Of a stretch of 64,000 nucleotides of DNA, positions 7,556 through 15,625 are shown piece after piece. Source of the DNA: DAOUAE01 sp034433795 (GTDB lineage Bacteria; Chloroflexota; UBA6077; FW602-bin22; DAOUAE01); NCBI GenBank assembly GCA_034433795.1, contig DAOUAE010000029.1, forward strand, positions 1-64,000. The letters are read 5' to 3'. The notes beneath the pieces were generated by a model. It was not told the origin of the DNA. It worked only from the letters and a program-made list of their open reading frames with translations, and searched no databases. How positions within the stretch are numbered: the stretch's first letter is position 1; the number at the start of each line of letters is the position of its first letter. The position numbers and the translations under genes were made by a program.

Positions 7556-8479
7556 ATGGTCGCCTCTACCAGCCAGCAGCGTCGCCTTTTGGGGCTCACC
7601 CCGCGGGAGTGGATCGATTTTCGCAACGGACTCCTCTTCTGTTCGCCGATTATCATCGGTCTCCTCTGGTTCACCTCGTACCCGATTCTGGCTTCACTGT
7701 ACTACAGCTTCACCGAGTACAATGCCCTCCAGCCGCCGGAATGGATCGGCCTGGGCAACTATCGGGAGATGTTCTTGCGCGACGACCGCTTCTGGTATTC
7801 GCTCTACAACACGGTCTACTATGTCGGCTTTGCTGTACCTCTCGGCGTTGCCTTCGCTTTCTTTCTGGCGTCGATTCTGAACATGAAGGTGCGCGGTCTG
7901 GCCTACTATCGGACGATCTTCTTTCTGCCCTCTATCGTTCCGGTCGTTGCCACCTCGATTCTCTGGCTCTGGATCTTCAATCCCCAGTATGGTATCGCCA
8001 ACACCCTTCTGGCCTATATCGGTATCACCGGCCCCGGCTGGATCACCGACCCGGCCTGGGCCAAGCCCTCGCTCATCATAATGAGCCTCTGGACGGTCGG
8101 TAATACGGTCGTTATCTTCCTGGCCGGTCTGCAGGATGTGCCACAGGAGCTCTACGAGGCAGCGGCTATTGATGGAGCCTCCAGCCTTCAGCGCATCCGG
8201 CATATCACGATTCCGTTTATGAGCCCGTATCTGCTTTTCGCGACCGTGACCGGCCTGATCTTCGGTTTTCAGTATTTTACGCAGGTCTTTATCATGACCA
8301 ACGGCGGTCCCGCCTTTTCGACAACGGTTTACGCGATGTACCTGTATATGAACGCTTTCCAGTACTTTAAGATGGGATACGCTTCGGCGATGGCCTGGAT
8401 TCTCTTCTTGATTGTGGCCACTGCCTCGCTGGTGATCTTCCGGACAACGGCCCGGCGGGTCTATTACGGCGGACAGTAG
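7556..8479 (+). CDS. Carbohydrate ABC transporter permease, MalF/UgpA-like
   Basis: This 307-residue inner-membrane permease of the CUT1 class has about six transmembrane helices. The cytoplasmic EAA loop (EAAAIDGASSLQRIRHITIP, near residues 200-220) contacts the ATPase. The ATG follows AAAAGGAGC. It pairs with the next gene to form the channel for the sugar delivered by the lipoprotein. Codon use here is visibly less GC-biased at third positions than in the neighbours (many att/tat/ctt codons), perhaps a sign of a different history. Confidence 0.92.
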   Translation: MVASTSQQRRLLGLTPREWIDFRNGLLFCSPIIIGLLWFTSYPILASLYYSFTEYNALQPPEWIGLGNYREMFLRDDRFWYSLYNTVYYVGFAVPLGVAFAFFLASILNMKVRGLAYYRTIFFLPSIVPVVATSILWLWIFNPQYGIANTLLAYIGITGPGWITDPAWAKPSLIIMSLWTVGNTVVIFLAGLQDVPQELYEAAAIDGASSLQRIRHITIPFMSPYLLFATVTGLIFGFQYFTQVFIMTNGGPAFSTTVYAMYLYMNAFQYFKMGYASAMAWILFLIVATASLVIFRTTARRVYYGGQ

Positions 8480-8491
8480 GAGGGCGAGACG

Positions 8492-9400
8492 ATGGTGCTC
8501 AAGGAACAGTCGGCGTCGCCCCGGGCGGTGGCGGCACCGGCCCCGCTGGCCGGCGCCCGGACTCGCCGGCGGCCCTGGCTCTACTACCTCCAGCGGGCCC
8601 TGGCCCACCTGCTGCTCCTGACCTTCAGCACGATGTTCATCATCCCCTTCCTCTGGCTCCTTTCGACCTCGGTCAAGCCCGAGAGCCAGATCTTCGTCTG
8701 GCCGCCGGTCTGGATCCCGCAGCCCATCACCTTCGAGCACTATGTGAACGGCCTGCGCTTCCTCCCCTTCGGGCGCTTCACCCTCAACAGCCTGATCATC
8801 GCCCTGTGCAGCGTGGTCGGCTCGCTTCTCTCGTGCAGCCTCTCAGCCTACGGCCTGGCCCGTATCCGCTGGCCGGGGCGCGATCTCCTCTTCGCCGTCA
8901 TTCTGGCCACCCTGATGGTGCCGTTCCAGGTTAGAATGGTGCCACTTTTCATCATCTTCAAGACGATGGGCTGGATCGATACTTTCCTGCCTCTTATCGT
9001 GCCGCATTTCTTCGGCAACGCCTTCTTTATCTTCCTTTTGCGCCAGTTCCTGATGACAATCCCGCGTGAACTCTCCGAGGCCGCCAAGATCGACGGAGCC
9101 AGCGAACTGGCGACCTACTGGAAGGTGATCCTGCCTTTGACCAAGCCAGCGCTGGCGACGGTGGCCCTCTTCCAGTTCCTGGGCTCGTGGGATGATTTCA
9201 TCGGCCCGCTTATCTACCTCTCCAGCCAGGAGAACTACACGGTCTCGCTGGGCCTGGCGATGTTCCGCGGCCAGTACGGCTCCTACTGGGGCATGCTGAT
9301 GGCCGTGTCAACGGTGATGGCGCTGCCGATCATCGTGCTCTTCTTCTTCACCCAGCGGACCTTCATTCAGGGGATCACGCTGACCGGTATCAAAGGCTGA
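8492..9400 (+). CDS. Carbohydrate ABC transporter permease, MalG/UgpE-like
   Basis: A 302-residue CUT1-type permease with an extended cytoplasmic N-terminus (about 40 residues rich in Ala, Arg and Pro), six predicted membrane helices and the EAA motif (SEAAKIDGASELATYWKVIL). It starts 13 bases after the first permease stop. No ATP-binding subunit is encoded in this operon, so a shared MsiK/UgpC-type ATPase elsewhere must energise uptake. Confidence 0.92.
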   Translation: MVLKEQSASPRAVAAPAPLAGARTRRRPWLYYLQRALAHLLLLTFSTMFIIPFLWLLSTSVKPESQIFVWPPVWIPQPITFEHYVNGLRFLPFGRFTLNSLIIALCSVVGSLLSCSLSAYGLARIRWPGRDLLFAVILATLMVPFQVRMVPLFIIFKTMGWIDTFLPLIVPHFFGNAFFIFLLRQFLMTIPRELSEAAKIDGASELATYWKVILPLTKPALATVALFQFLGSWDDFIGPLIYLSSQENYTVSLGLAMFRGQYGSYWGMLMAVSTVMALPIIVLFFFTQRTFIQGITLTGIKG

Positions 9401-9410
9401 GGAGAGGACG

Positions 9411-10439
9411 ATGTCGCTGACCGTTCCCACCGGTCGTCTCTTCGACCGGGCCCGAACCCTGGTGGCCGAGAGACTGGTCCCCTGCGCGGTGGTGGGCCTG
9501 GCCCGCCACAACCGTCTCCTCGACCTCCTGGCCGTCCCCGACCCCGACGGCCGTTTCCCCGTCACCCCGGAGAGCCAGTTTCTGGTGGCCTCGGTGACCA
9601 AGCCGGTGGTCGCCACCGCCATCATGCGTCTGGTCGAGGAGGGACGCCTGCTCCTGGGTGACCCGGTCGCCCGCTATCTCCCGGAGTTCGCCCGCCACGG
9701 CAAGGAGACGGTGACGACCTGGCATCTTTTGACCCACACCAGCGGGCTGGACGAGGGCTATGTCCAGCGGCTGACCGAGACGGGCGGTGGCCCGGCTGAG
9801 CACATCGCCGGGGCGCTGGACTCGTTCCTGCGCTTCCCGCCGGGCAGCCGCTTTCAGTACAATAACGCCGCGTTCTGGGTTCTGGCCGCCCTCCTCGAGC
9901 GTCTGGCCGGCCTCCCTTACCCGGAGGTCCTCCAGCGCGTCCTTTTCACTCCGCTGGCGATGCGGGCCACCGGCTTCGTCCCCGACCCGGAACGGGCGGT
10001 ACCGGTGCTGAACTTCCCCTGGCCAGAGCGCTTCGCCGATTTTGTCCGGCTCCAGCACCCGGCCGGCGGTCTCTTCAGCACGGCCGCTGACCTGCTGCGC
10101 TTCGGCCAGCTGTTCCTGAACCGGGGAACGCTGGACGGCCACCGCCTGCTCAGCCCGGCCACCGTCCGGCTGATGACGCGTCTGCACCTGGAGACGACCT
10201 ACGAGTGGGAGCCGGGTCGGCCTCAGACGGTCCGCTGGGCCCTGGGCTGGTCGAAGGGCAACCCCGACCACGATCTGGTCTCGCCCGAGGGGTTCGGCCA
10301 CGCCGGGGCCACCGGCACACTCCTCTGGGTCGATCCGGCCTTTGATCTCGTCTTCGTCTTCCTGACCAACCACTGGGGCAACGACCAGCGGGCGGCGCGG
10401 CTGCTCCTGAACGCCGCGCTGGCCGCCAGCGAGGAGTAG
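9411..10439 (+). CDS. Serine hydrolase of the beta-lactamase/class C penicillin-binding family
   Basis: A 342-residue protein with the SxxK nucleophile motif S61-V-T-K64, a YxN-type motif at Y150-N-N152 and a C-terminal HAGATG box (KTG equivalent). Conserved context includes LTHTSGLDEGY and the GGLFSTAADLLRFGQLFL segment. No signal peptide is seen, so it is probably cytoplasmic and acts as an esterase or amidase rather than a resistance enzyme. It sits between the permeases and a sugar isomerase, suggesting deacylation of the imported compound. This role is inference. Confidence 0.85.
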   Translation: MSLTVPTGRLFDRARTLVAERLVPCAVVGLARHNRLLDLLAVPDPDGRFPVTPESQFLVASVTKPVVATAIMRLVEEGRLLLGDPVARYLPEFARHGKETVTTWHLLTHTSGLDEGYVQRLTETGGGPAEHIAGALDSFLRFPPGSRFQYNNAAFWVLAALLERLAGLPYPEVLQRVLFTPLAMRATGFVPDPERAVPVLNFPWPERFADFVRLQHPAGGLFSTAADLLRFGQLFLNRGTLDGHRLLSPATVRLMTRLHLETTYEWEPGRPQTVRWALGWSKGNPDHDLVSPEGFGHAGATGTLLWVDPAFDLVFVFLTNHWGNDQRAARLLLNAALAASEE

Positions 10440-10441
10440 CG

Positions 10442-11242
10442 ATGCAACTCGGCTGCAGTACCATCCTCTTCGGCGGACACTCTCTCGACACCGCCCTGGC
10501 CGGGATCAGCCGGGCCGGCTACGCCACCATCGAACTCTGCGCCATCCCCGGCATGGCCGACCATCTCCCGGCCGAGGGCTCGCCGGACGACTACCGGCTC
10601 ATCCGGCAGAAGATCGCCGACGCCGGCCTGACCATCGAGTCGGTTGGGGCCAGCACCAACCTACTGGATCCGGACCGGCGGGCGCGCTTTGTCCGCCTCC
10701 TCCAGGCCGCCGCTCTCCTGGGCGCTCCGGCCATCACCACCGGCCCGGGTGGCGTCTCCGACGACGAGGCGTCGTTCCGGCAGGTGGTGGCGGTTCTGCG
10801 CGACCTGGCCCGGGCGGCAGCCGACACCGGGGTGAAGATCAGCCTCAAGCCGCACGTCCGCCAGGCCGCCTATAACACCCCGACCGCCCTGCGCCTGATG
10901 GCCGAGGTCGACAGCCCCTGGGTCGGGCTGAACTACGACCCCAGCCACCTCTGGCGGGCCCAGGAGACGCCCGAGGCGGCCATCCCGGCCCTGCGGCCGT
11001 ACATCCTCACCGCCCGCATCCGCGACGCGGTGAGCCGCGAGCCGGGCGGACCGGGGCCGGTCGAGCAGCAGATCCCGGGCCAGGGGGCGATGAACCTGCC
11101 AGCCATCGCCCAGGGCCTCAAGACCGTGCCGACCCTGCGCTCTGTTGTCCTGGAGATCGTGGGGGCGCGCGACCTGCCGGCGGAGGCGGTCCAGCAGGTC
11201 ATCGAACGGTCAAAGCAGGCCCTCGACCGCTACTTCGCCTGA
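10442..11242 (+). CDS. Sugar phosphate isomerase/epimerase (xylose isomerase-like TIM barrel)
   Basis: This 266-residue AP endonuclease 2-type TIM barrel has a canonical start (LGCSTILFGGHSLDTALAGI), a YATIELCAIPGM strand and the metal-site regions VGLNYDPSHLWRA and ISLKPHV. Members isomerise or epimerise keto sugars, inosose or sugar acids. It begins two bases after the preceding stop, so translation is coupled. Together with the following dehydrogenase it resembles catabolic modules for inositol-like or oxidised sugars. The exact substrate cannot be told. Confidence 0.85.
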   Translation: MQLGCSTILFGGHSLDTALAGISRAGYATIELCAIPGMADHLPAEGSPDDYRLIRQKIADAGLTIESVGASTNLLDPDRRARFVRLLQAAALLGAPAITTGPGGVSDDEASFRQVVAVLRDLARAAADTGVKISLKPHVRQAAYNTPTALRLMAEVDSPWVGLNYDPSHLWRAQETPEAAIPALRPYILTARIRDAVSREPGGPGPVEQQIPGQGAMNLPAIAQGLKTVPTLRSVVLEIVGARDLPAEAVQQVIERSKQALDRYFA

Positions 11243-11267
11243 TAACCCAGGACCAGGAGAGGAGACC

Positions 11268-12269
11268 ATGCAACGGGTGGCTGTGATCGGCGCCGGGAAC
11301 ATCGGGCGGATCCACGCCAGCGTCTACCACCAGGACCCGCTGGCCCGGCTGGTGGCGGTCTGTGACCTCGTCAAGGAGAAGGCCGACGCCCTGGCGGCCC
11401 AGTTCGGGGTCCGTCCCTACTATTCGGTCAAGGACCTCCTCCAGAATGAGGAACTGGACATTGTCAGCGTGGCCACCGCCGGGCCGGAGAACGGCGGCCA
11501 TCACTACGAGCCGACGATGCAGGCGCTGGCGGCCGGCGTCCATGTCCTGGTGGAGAAGCCGATCTCCAATAACATCCGCGAGGCCCGCGAGATGGTGGCC
11601 TTCGCCCGCCAGCGCGGTCTCTACCTGGGGGTGAACCTCAACCACCGCTTCGTGCCCCACGCCGCCCGGGCCCGCCGGCTTATCGAGGAGGGCCAGATCG
11701 GCGAGATCCTGTTCGTCAATATGAACCTGTGGATCCGCAACCCGGTCGAGAGCGCCCCCTATTTCCACCTGCGGGCCCTTCACCCGCACTCCATCGATGT
11801 GATGCGCTACTTCGCCGGCGATATCCGCCGGGTCCAGGCCTTCTTCAAGAAAGCCAGCCACCGCCAGATCTGGTCCAACGCCTCGATCAATATGCAGTTC
11901 GCCAGCGGCGCCCTCGGCCACCTGACCGGCAGTTACGATATGAGTCCACACCATCCTATCGAGCGCTGCGAGGTCGGTGGCACCAGGGGCCGCTTTGTCC
12001 TGGAGAATGTCTACGAGCGCCTCATTTTCTATCCGCACGACTCCCCCGAGGCGATGGTGATGGGCAACTCCATCCTCTCGGGCGTGGCCGGCTTCCGCGA
12101 GACGTTCCGCAACCGTCTGCACCGTTTCCTGGAGCAGGTCGAGGCCAGAGTGCCACCCGACCAGATCGAGGGCTCGGGGGCCGAGGGCCTGGCGGCTCAG
12201 GAGGTCATCGAAGCCGCCATCCGCTCGTGGGAGACCGGTGAGATCGTCGAGGTTCCGGTGGAGGATTAG
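11268..12269 (+). CDS. Gfo/Idh/MocA family oxidoreductase
   Basis: A 333-residue NAD(P)-dependent dehydrogenase with an N-terminal Rossmann motif (AVIGAGNIGRIHASVY) and the family's EKPIS signature (HVLVEKPISNNIREAREMVA), followed by the GFO_IDH_MocA C-terminal alpha/beta domain. The ATG at 11268 has a strong GGAGAGGAGA site. Such enzymes oxidise sugars, inositols or amino-sugar derivatives. In this operon it probably acts on the product of the TIM-barrel isomerase. Three further members of the family occur in this window. Confidence 0.9.
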   Translation: MQRVAVIGAGNIGRIHASVYHQDPLARLVAVCDLVKEKADALAAQFGVRPYYSVKDLLQNEELDIVSVATAGPENGGHHYEPTMQALAAGVHVLVEKPISNNIREAREMVAFARQRGLYLGVNLNHRFVPHAARARRLIEEGQIGEILFVNMNLWIRNPVESAPYFHLRALHPHSIDVMRYFAGDIRRVQAFFKKASHRQIWSNASINMQFASGALGHLTGSYDMSPHHPIERCEVGGTRGRFVLENVYERLIFYPHDSPEAMVMGNSILSGVAGFRETFRNRLHRFLEQVEARVPPDQIEGSGAEGLAAQEVIEAAIRSWETGEIVEVPVED

Positions 12270-13601
12270 ATGAACGTCATTCTCCTCGCCATCGATACTT
12301 TGCGGGCCGACCATCTGAGCTGCTACGGCTACCACCGTCTGACCAGCCCCCATCTCGACCGGATCGCCCGTCAGGGAACCCTCTTCAGCGAGTGCTTCAG
12401 CCCCCACATCCCGACGCATCCCGGCTTCACCACGCTCATGACCGGAAAAGATGTTTTTACCCACCAGATCGTGGCCCACGGGGGGAAGCGCGAGCTGGAC
12501 CCGGCCGTCCGCACGCTGGCCGAGATCCTGCGCGAGCAGGGCTACCGGACAGCCGCCGCCGACAACCTGGGGCGCTGGTTCAGCCGGGGCTTCGAGGTCT
12601 ACGAGGTGTACCGCTGGCCGCTCGAGGCCACCGGTCCCTGGCGTAAGGCCGAGGTGGTCAACGAGAAGGCGCTGACCCTTCTGGACCAGCTGGCCGCCCA
12701 GAGCCAGCCGTTCTTCCTCTTCCTGCACTACTGGGATCCGCACACACCCTATCTGCCGCCCCCGCCCTTCGACCGGATGTTCTATTACGGCAACGAAAAG
12801 GACCCCGAGAACCGTTCGATGGACCCGGTCTGGGCGGTCGAGCAGTTCCGCGACTACTTCGCCCAGTGGATGGGTGGAGTGACCGATATTCGCTTCCCCG
12901 AGGCCCAGTACGACGCCGAGATCGCCTACTGCGATGCCACCCTGGCCCGGCTCTTCACCGCTCTGGAGCACTACCGGCTGCTGGAGAACACGCTGCTCGT
13001 CATCCTGGCCGACCACGGCGAGGTCCTGGCCGACCACGTCTGCTACTTCGACCACCATGGCCTCTACGACGCCAATCTGCACGTACCGCTCATCCTGCAC
13101 TGTCCGGGCCGCATCCCCGAGGGCCGGCGGATCGACGGCTTCGTCCGGCTGCTGGACGTCGCCCCGACCATTCTGGACTTTCTGGGACTGGGCGACCTGG
13201 CCCACCGGGAGAAAATGGAGGGCCAGAGCCTGCTGCCCCTTCTCGGGCGGTCACCGGGCGACCGCCGGGGGGTCTGCAGCGAGATCTACCTCACCGAGTG
13301 CACCTGGATGCGCAAGCGGGGCCTGCGGACCCACGAGTGGAAGATCATCCAGGCGCTGGAGCCCGACTTCCACAATCTGCCCCCTATCGAACTCTACCAC
13401 CTGCCCTCGGATCCGGGGGAGCAGGTGAACCTGGCTACCGAGCGCCCCGAGGTGGTCGAATGGCTGCTGGGACGGCTGCGGGCCTGGGTCGAGCGGCGGA
13501 CGGCCGAGACCGGCCAGCCCGACCCGCTGGAGACCCAGAGCATCACCCTCCGGCGGATCGGGGCGCTGCGGACGGCGGTGCCGGAGAACCAGCGGCTCTG
13601 A
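12270..13601 (+). CDS. Sulfatase-fold hydrolase (alkaline phosphatase superfamily) with Thr at the nucleophile position
   Basis: A 443-residue enzyme with the superfamily's metal-site start (ILLAIDTLRADHLSCYGY) and the second metal motif ILADHGEVLADH. At the place of the formylglycine motif CxPSR it reads T49-H-P-G-F-T-T-L-M-T-G, so the modifiable Cys/Ser and the following Arg are missing. A formylglycine sulfatase is therefore unlikely; a Thr-nucleophile phosphodiesterase or phosphotransferase-like activity is more plausible. It starts directly after the dehydrogenase stop and is the last gene of the operon. No signal peptide is evident, so it would act in the cytoplasm on the imported compound. 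Confidence 0.85.
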   Translation: MNVILLAIDTLRADHLSCYGYHRLTSPHLDRIARQGTLFSECFSPHIPTHPGFTTLMTGKDVFTHQIVAHGGKRELDPAVRTLAEILREQGYRTAAADNLGRWFSRGFEVYEVYRWPLEATGPWRKAEVVNEKALTLLDQLAAQSQPFFLFLHYWDPHTPYLPPPPFDRMFYYGNEKDPENRSMDPVWAVEQFRDYFAQWMGGVTDIRFPEAQYDAEIAYCDATLARLFTALEHYRLLENTLLVILADHGEVLADHVCYFDHHGLYDANLHVPLILHCPGRIPEGRRIDGFVRLLDVAPTILDFLGLGDLAHREKMEGQSLLPLLGRSPGDRRGVCSEIYLTECTWMRKRGLRTHEWKIIQALEPDFHNLPPIELYHLPSDPGEQVNLATERPEVVEWLLGRLRAWVERRTAETGQPDPLETQSITLRRIGALRTAVPENQRL

Positions 13602-13652
13602 GAGACCTCCGGACCCCGGCTGGCCTCGCAGGGTGGGCCGGCGACGAAAAAA

Positions 13653-13686
13653 GGCCCCCTCAGGTCGAGGGGGCCCGTGCTTTTTT
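13653..13686. terminator. Bidirectional intrinsic terminator between the ABC operon and trpS
   Basis: GGCCCCCTC (13653-13661) and GAGGGGGCC (13667-13675) form a 9-bp stem around a five-base loop. A-runs (13647-13652) lie on the left and a T-run (13681-13686) on the right, so it can stop both the plus-strand operon and minus-strand trpS. Confidence 0.9.
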
Positions 13687-13691
13687 AGCGG

Positions 13692-14717
13692 TCAGGCGAC
13701 CGGCACCGGGAAGTAATTGATCTTCATGGCCTCGCGGACCTCGGCCAGTGTCTCTCTGGCGATCTCGCGGGCCCGCCGGGTACCGGCCATCAGGATCTCG
13801 TCGATAAGCCCCGGTTTGGCCATGTAGTAAGCGCGGCGCTCGCGGATAGGCTCCAGGAACTCGTTCAGCGCCCGGATAAGCCGCTTCTTGACCTCGACGT
13901 CGCCGACCCGCCCGGCCCGGTAGCGCTCTTTGAGTTCCTCGACCTCGTCTTTGTTCTTGTTGAAGAGGTCGTGGTAGATGAAGACCGGGTTGCCTTCCAC
14001 GTGGCCGGGGTCGGTTGCCCGGATGCGGGTCGGGTCGGTGTACATCTTCATCACCTTCTGGGCCACCGTCTCCGGGTCGTCGATGAGGAAGATGGCGTTG
14101 CCCAGGCTCTTGGACATCTTGTGCTTACCGTCGATCCCCACCAGCACCGGCACCTCACCCAGAAGGGCCTGCGGTTCCGGGAAGACCGGTCCGCGCGGAC
14201 CGGGGTAGAGTTCGTTGAAACGGCGGACGATCTTGCGGCAGAGTTCGATGTGCGGCAGCTGGTCCTCGCCGACCGGCACCAGCTCGGCCTTGACGACGGT
14301 GATGTCGGCCGCCTGGCTGACCGGGTAGCCCAGGAAGCCGTAGGTCAGGTCGGTGTAGCCCCGCTGGGCGGCCTCGGTCTTGATGGTCGGGTTGTGGCGC
14401 AGGGTGTTGACGGTGACCAGCATCGAGTAGAAGACGGTCAGTTCGGCGATCTCGGGGACCATCGACTGGACGACGATGGTGGCCACCTCGGGGTCGATGC
14501 CGACGGCCAGGTAGTCGCTGGCCACCTGGCGGACATCCTGGGCCAGGCGCTCGGGCTGGTCGAAGTTGGTGGTCAGGGCCTGGACGTCGGCGATGAGAAT
14601 GAACGAATCGTATTCATACTGGAGTTTGACCCGGTTGGCCAGCGAGCCCACGTAGTGCCCCAGGTGCAGCGGGCCGGTGGGCCGGTCGCCGGTGAGCAGT
14701 CGCTTCTTGCGCTCCAC
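13692..14717 (-). CDS. trpS: Tryptophanyl-tRNA synthetase
   Basis: A 341-residue class Ic synthetase with the HIGH-type motif GDRPTGPLHLGHYVG near the N-terminus and the KMSKS motif (GIDGKHKMSKSLGN). It charges tRNA-Trp in the cytoplasm. The GTG at 14717 is placed by the GGGGAGGTGA ribosome site six bases upstream; longer frames run into the T-box terminator. Expression is controlled by the T-box leader directly upstream, so low charged tRNA-Trp should raise transcription. Confidence 0.95.
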   Translation of the reverse strand: MERKKRLLTGDRPTGPLHLGHYVGSLANRVKLQYEYDSFILIADVQALTTNFDQPERLAQDVRQVASDYLAVGIDPEVATIVVQSMVPEIAELTVFYSMLVTVNTLRHNPTIKTEAAQRGYTDLTYGFLGYPVSQAADITVVKAELVPVGEDQLPHIELCRKIVRRFNELYPGPRGPVFPEPQALLGEVPVLVGIDGKHKMSKSLGNAIFLIDDPETVAQKVMKMYTDPTRIRATDPGHVEGNPVFIYHDLFNKNKDEVEELKERYRAGRVGDVEVKKRLIRALNEFLEPIRERRAYYMAKPGLIDEILMAGTRRAREIARETLAEVREAMKINYFPVPVA

Positions 14718-14751
14718 AGCACTCACCTCCCCTGATCGGGCCTCTCCATGC

Positions 14752-15022
14752 AAAAACCCCTCGTCCAGGGGACGAGGGGTCAGCCTCGTGGTGCCACCCC
14801 ACTTCGGTCTCGGTGCGAGACCCTCGTTGACAGCGCCGCCCGGTCGGCGGGCGCCTGCCCCGCTAACGGGGGGCTACCGGCCACGCCTACTGAGGGTCAC
14901 CGACCCTGTTCGGCGGGCAGCTCCCGGGCCCATTCGGCGGGGGCCACGGCATCGGGCTTCCACCCTCCCCGACTCGCTGGGCCGCGCCGCTCCGCGTACT
15001 CGCCCCGTTCGTCGCCTTTGCC
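14752..15022 (-). ncRNA. T-box leader (tryptophan-responsive) of trpS
   Basis: The leader RNA carries the T-box core GGGGTGGCACCACGAGG (14800-14784), followed by an intrinsic terminator with a 10-bp stem (14757-14779) and a U-run (14756-14752). A GCGAGTACG segment resembles the AGTA box of stem I. A UGG codon in the context GAATGGGC (14932-14930) is the likely specifier, matching the Trp enzyme downstream. Uncharged tRNA-Trp would stabilise the antiterminator that uses ACCACGAGG against the terminator's left arm. Confidence 0.9.
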
Positions 15023-15028
15023 AGATCG

Positions 15029-15058
15029 AGTGTACCAGGAACGCCGGCGGCCTGTCAA
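15029..15058 (-). promoter_or_regulatory. Promoter of the trpS T-box transcript
   Basis: A consensus TTGACA (15058-15053) and TACACT (15034-15029) lie on the minus strand with 18-base spacing. The start is predicted near 15022, right before the T-box stem I. Confidence 0.8.
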
Positions 15059-15067
15059 GAACCGGGG

Positions 15068-15550
15068 TCAGCAGCAGGTGCCCGGGGGCTCGGCTGGCTG
15101 GGAGATCCGCCGACGCCAGGCCAGGACGTCGGCCAGATGCTCCTCGTAGTGCCCGGCGGTGACGCCCTCGACCCAGTCCCGCACGACCTCATCCCACTGC
15201 GCAGGGGACAGCCCCCGCAGCCGGTCCATCAATTGCTGGTGAGCGCGGGTCCAGCGCTGACGGGCTGCGGCGGGTGCGAGAGAGGCGTCCTCAGCGGCCC
15301 AGCGGGCGTTCCAGGCCTCGTAGTCGCGGTAGTCGTCGGGCGCCGGCTCGCCCCGCAGGTGGTGGTCGATGACCGCCAGGCCCGCCTCCTCCCAGCGGGC
15401 CAGATGGGCCAGGAGGTCCACGCCCCGCCAGCTGCCGACCATCCCCGGCTGCTGAAGGTCCTCGTCGCTGAGGTCGCCCAGCGTCTGAAAGAGCGCCCGG
15501 TAGGTCTGGTCGATCCGGGCCAGGATCAGGGCCGGATCAGATGTGGTCAT
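15068..15550 (-). CDS. DinB/ClbS-like four-helix bundle protein
   Basis: A 160-residue protein of the DinB-like or ClbS/DfsB fold. The conserved helices include SWRGVDLLAHLARWEEAGLA and a C-terminal GHYEEHLADVLAWR. Histidines in LLAHL and HYEEH could form the metal site of thiol-transferase-like DinB proteins. The molecular role is unknown; relatives act as thiol-dependent transferases or detoxify reactive metabolites. It lies alone between GT9 and the trpS promoter. Confidence 0.7.
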   Translation of the reverse strand: MTTSDPALILARIDQTYRALFQTLGDLSDEDLQQPGMVGSWRGVDLLAHLARWEEAGLAVIDHHLRGEPAPDDYRDYEAWNARWAAEDASLAPAAARQRWTRAHQQLMDRLRGLSPAQWDEVVRDWVEGVTAGHYEEHLADVLAWRRRISQPAEPPGTCC

Positions 15551-15625
15551 CGGTCGGCTCCTTCCCGGCTGACCCTCCGAGCGGTCGGCCGGACGCCGCT
15601 ATCCTAGCAGGACCGTTCCGTGCTG

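Noticed and set aside
9411..10439. Antibiotic-resistance beta-lactamase
   Set aside because: The SxxK/YxN/HxG pattern fits a broad esterase/peptidase family; it has no signal peptide and sits in a sugar operon.
11199..13205. 668-codon minus-strand open frame opposite the dehydrogenase and sulfatase genes
   Set aside because: High GC creates long antisense frames. Composition is Gly/Asp/His/Leu/Val-rich without domains, and the plus-strand genes are clear.
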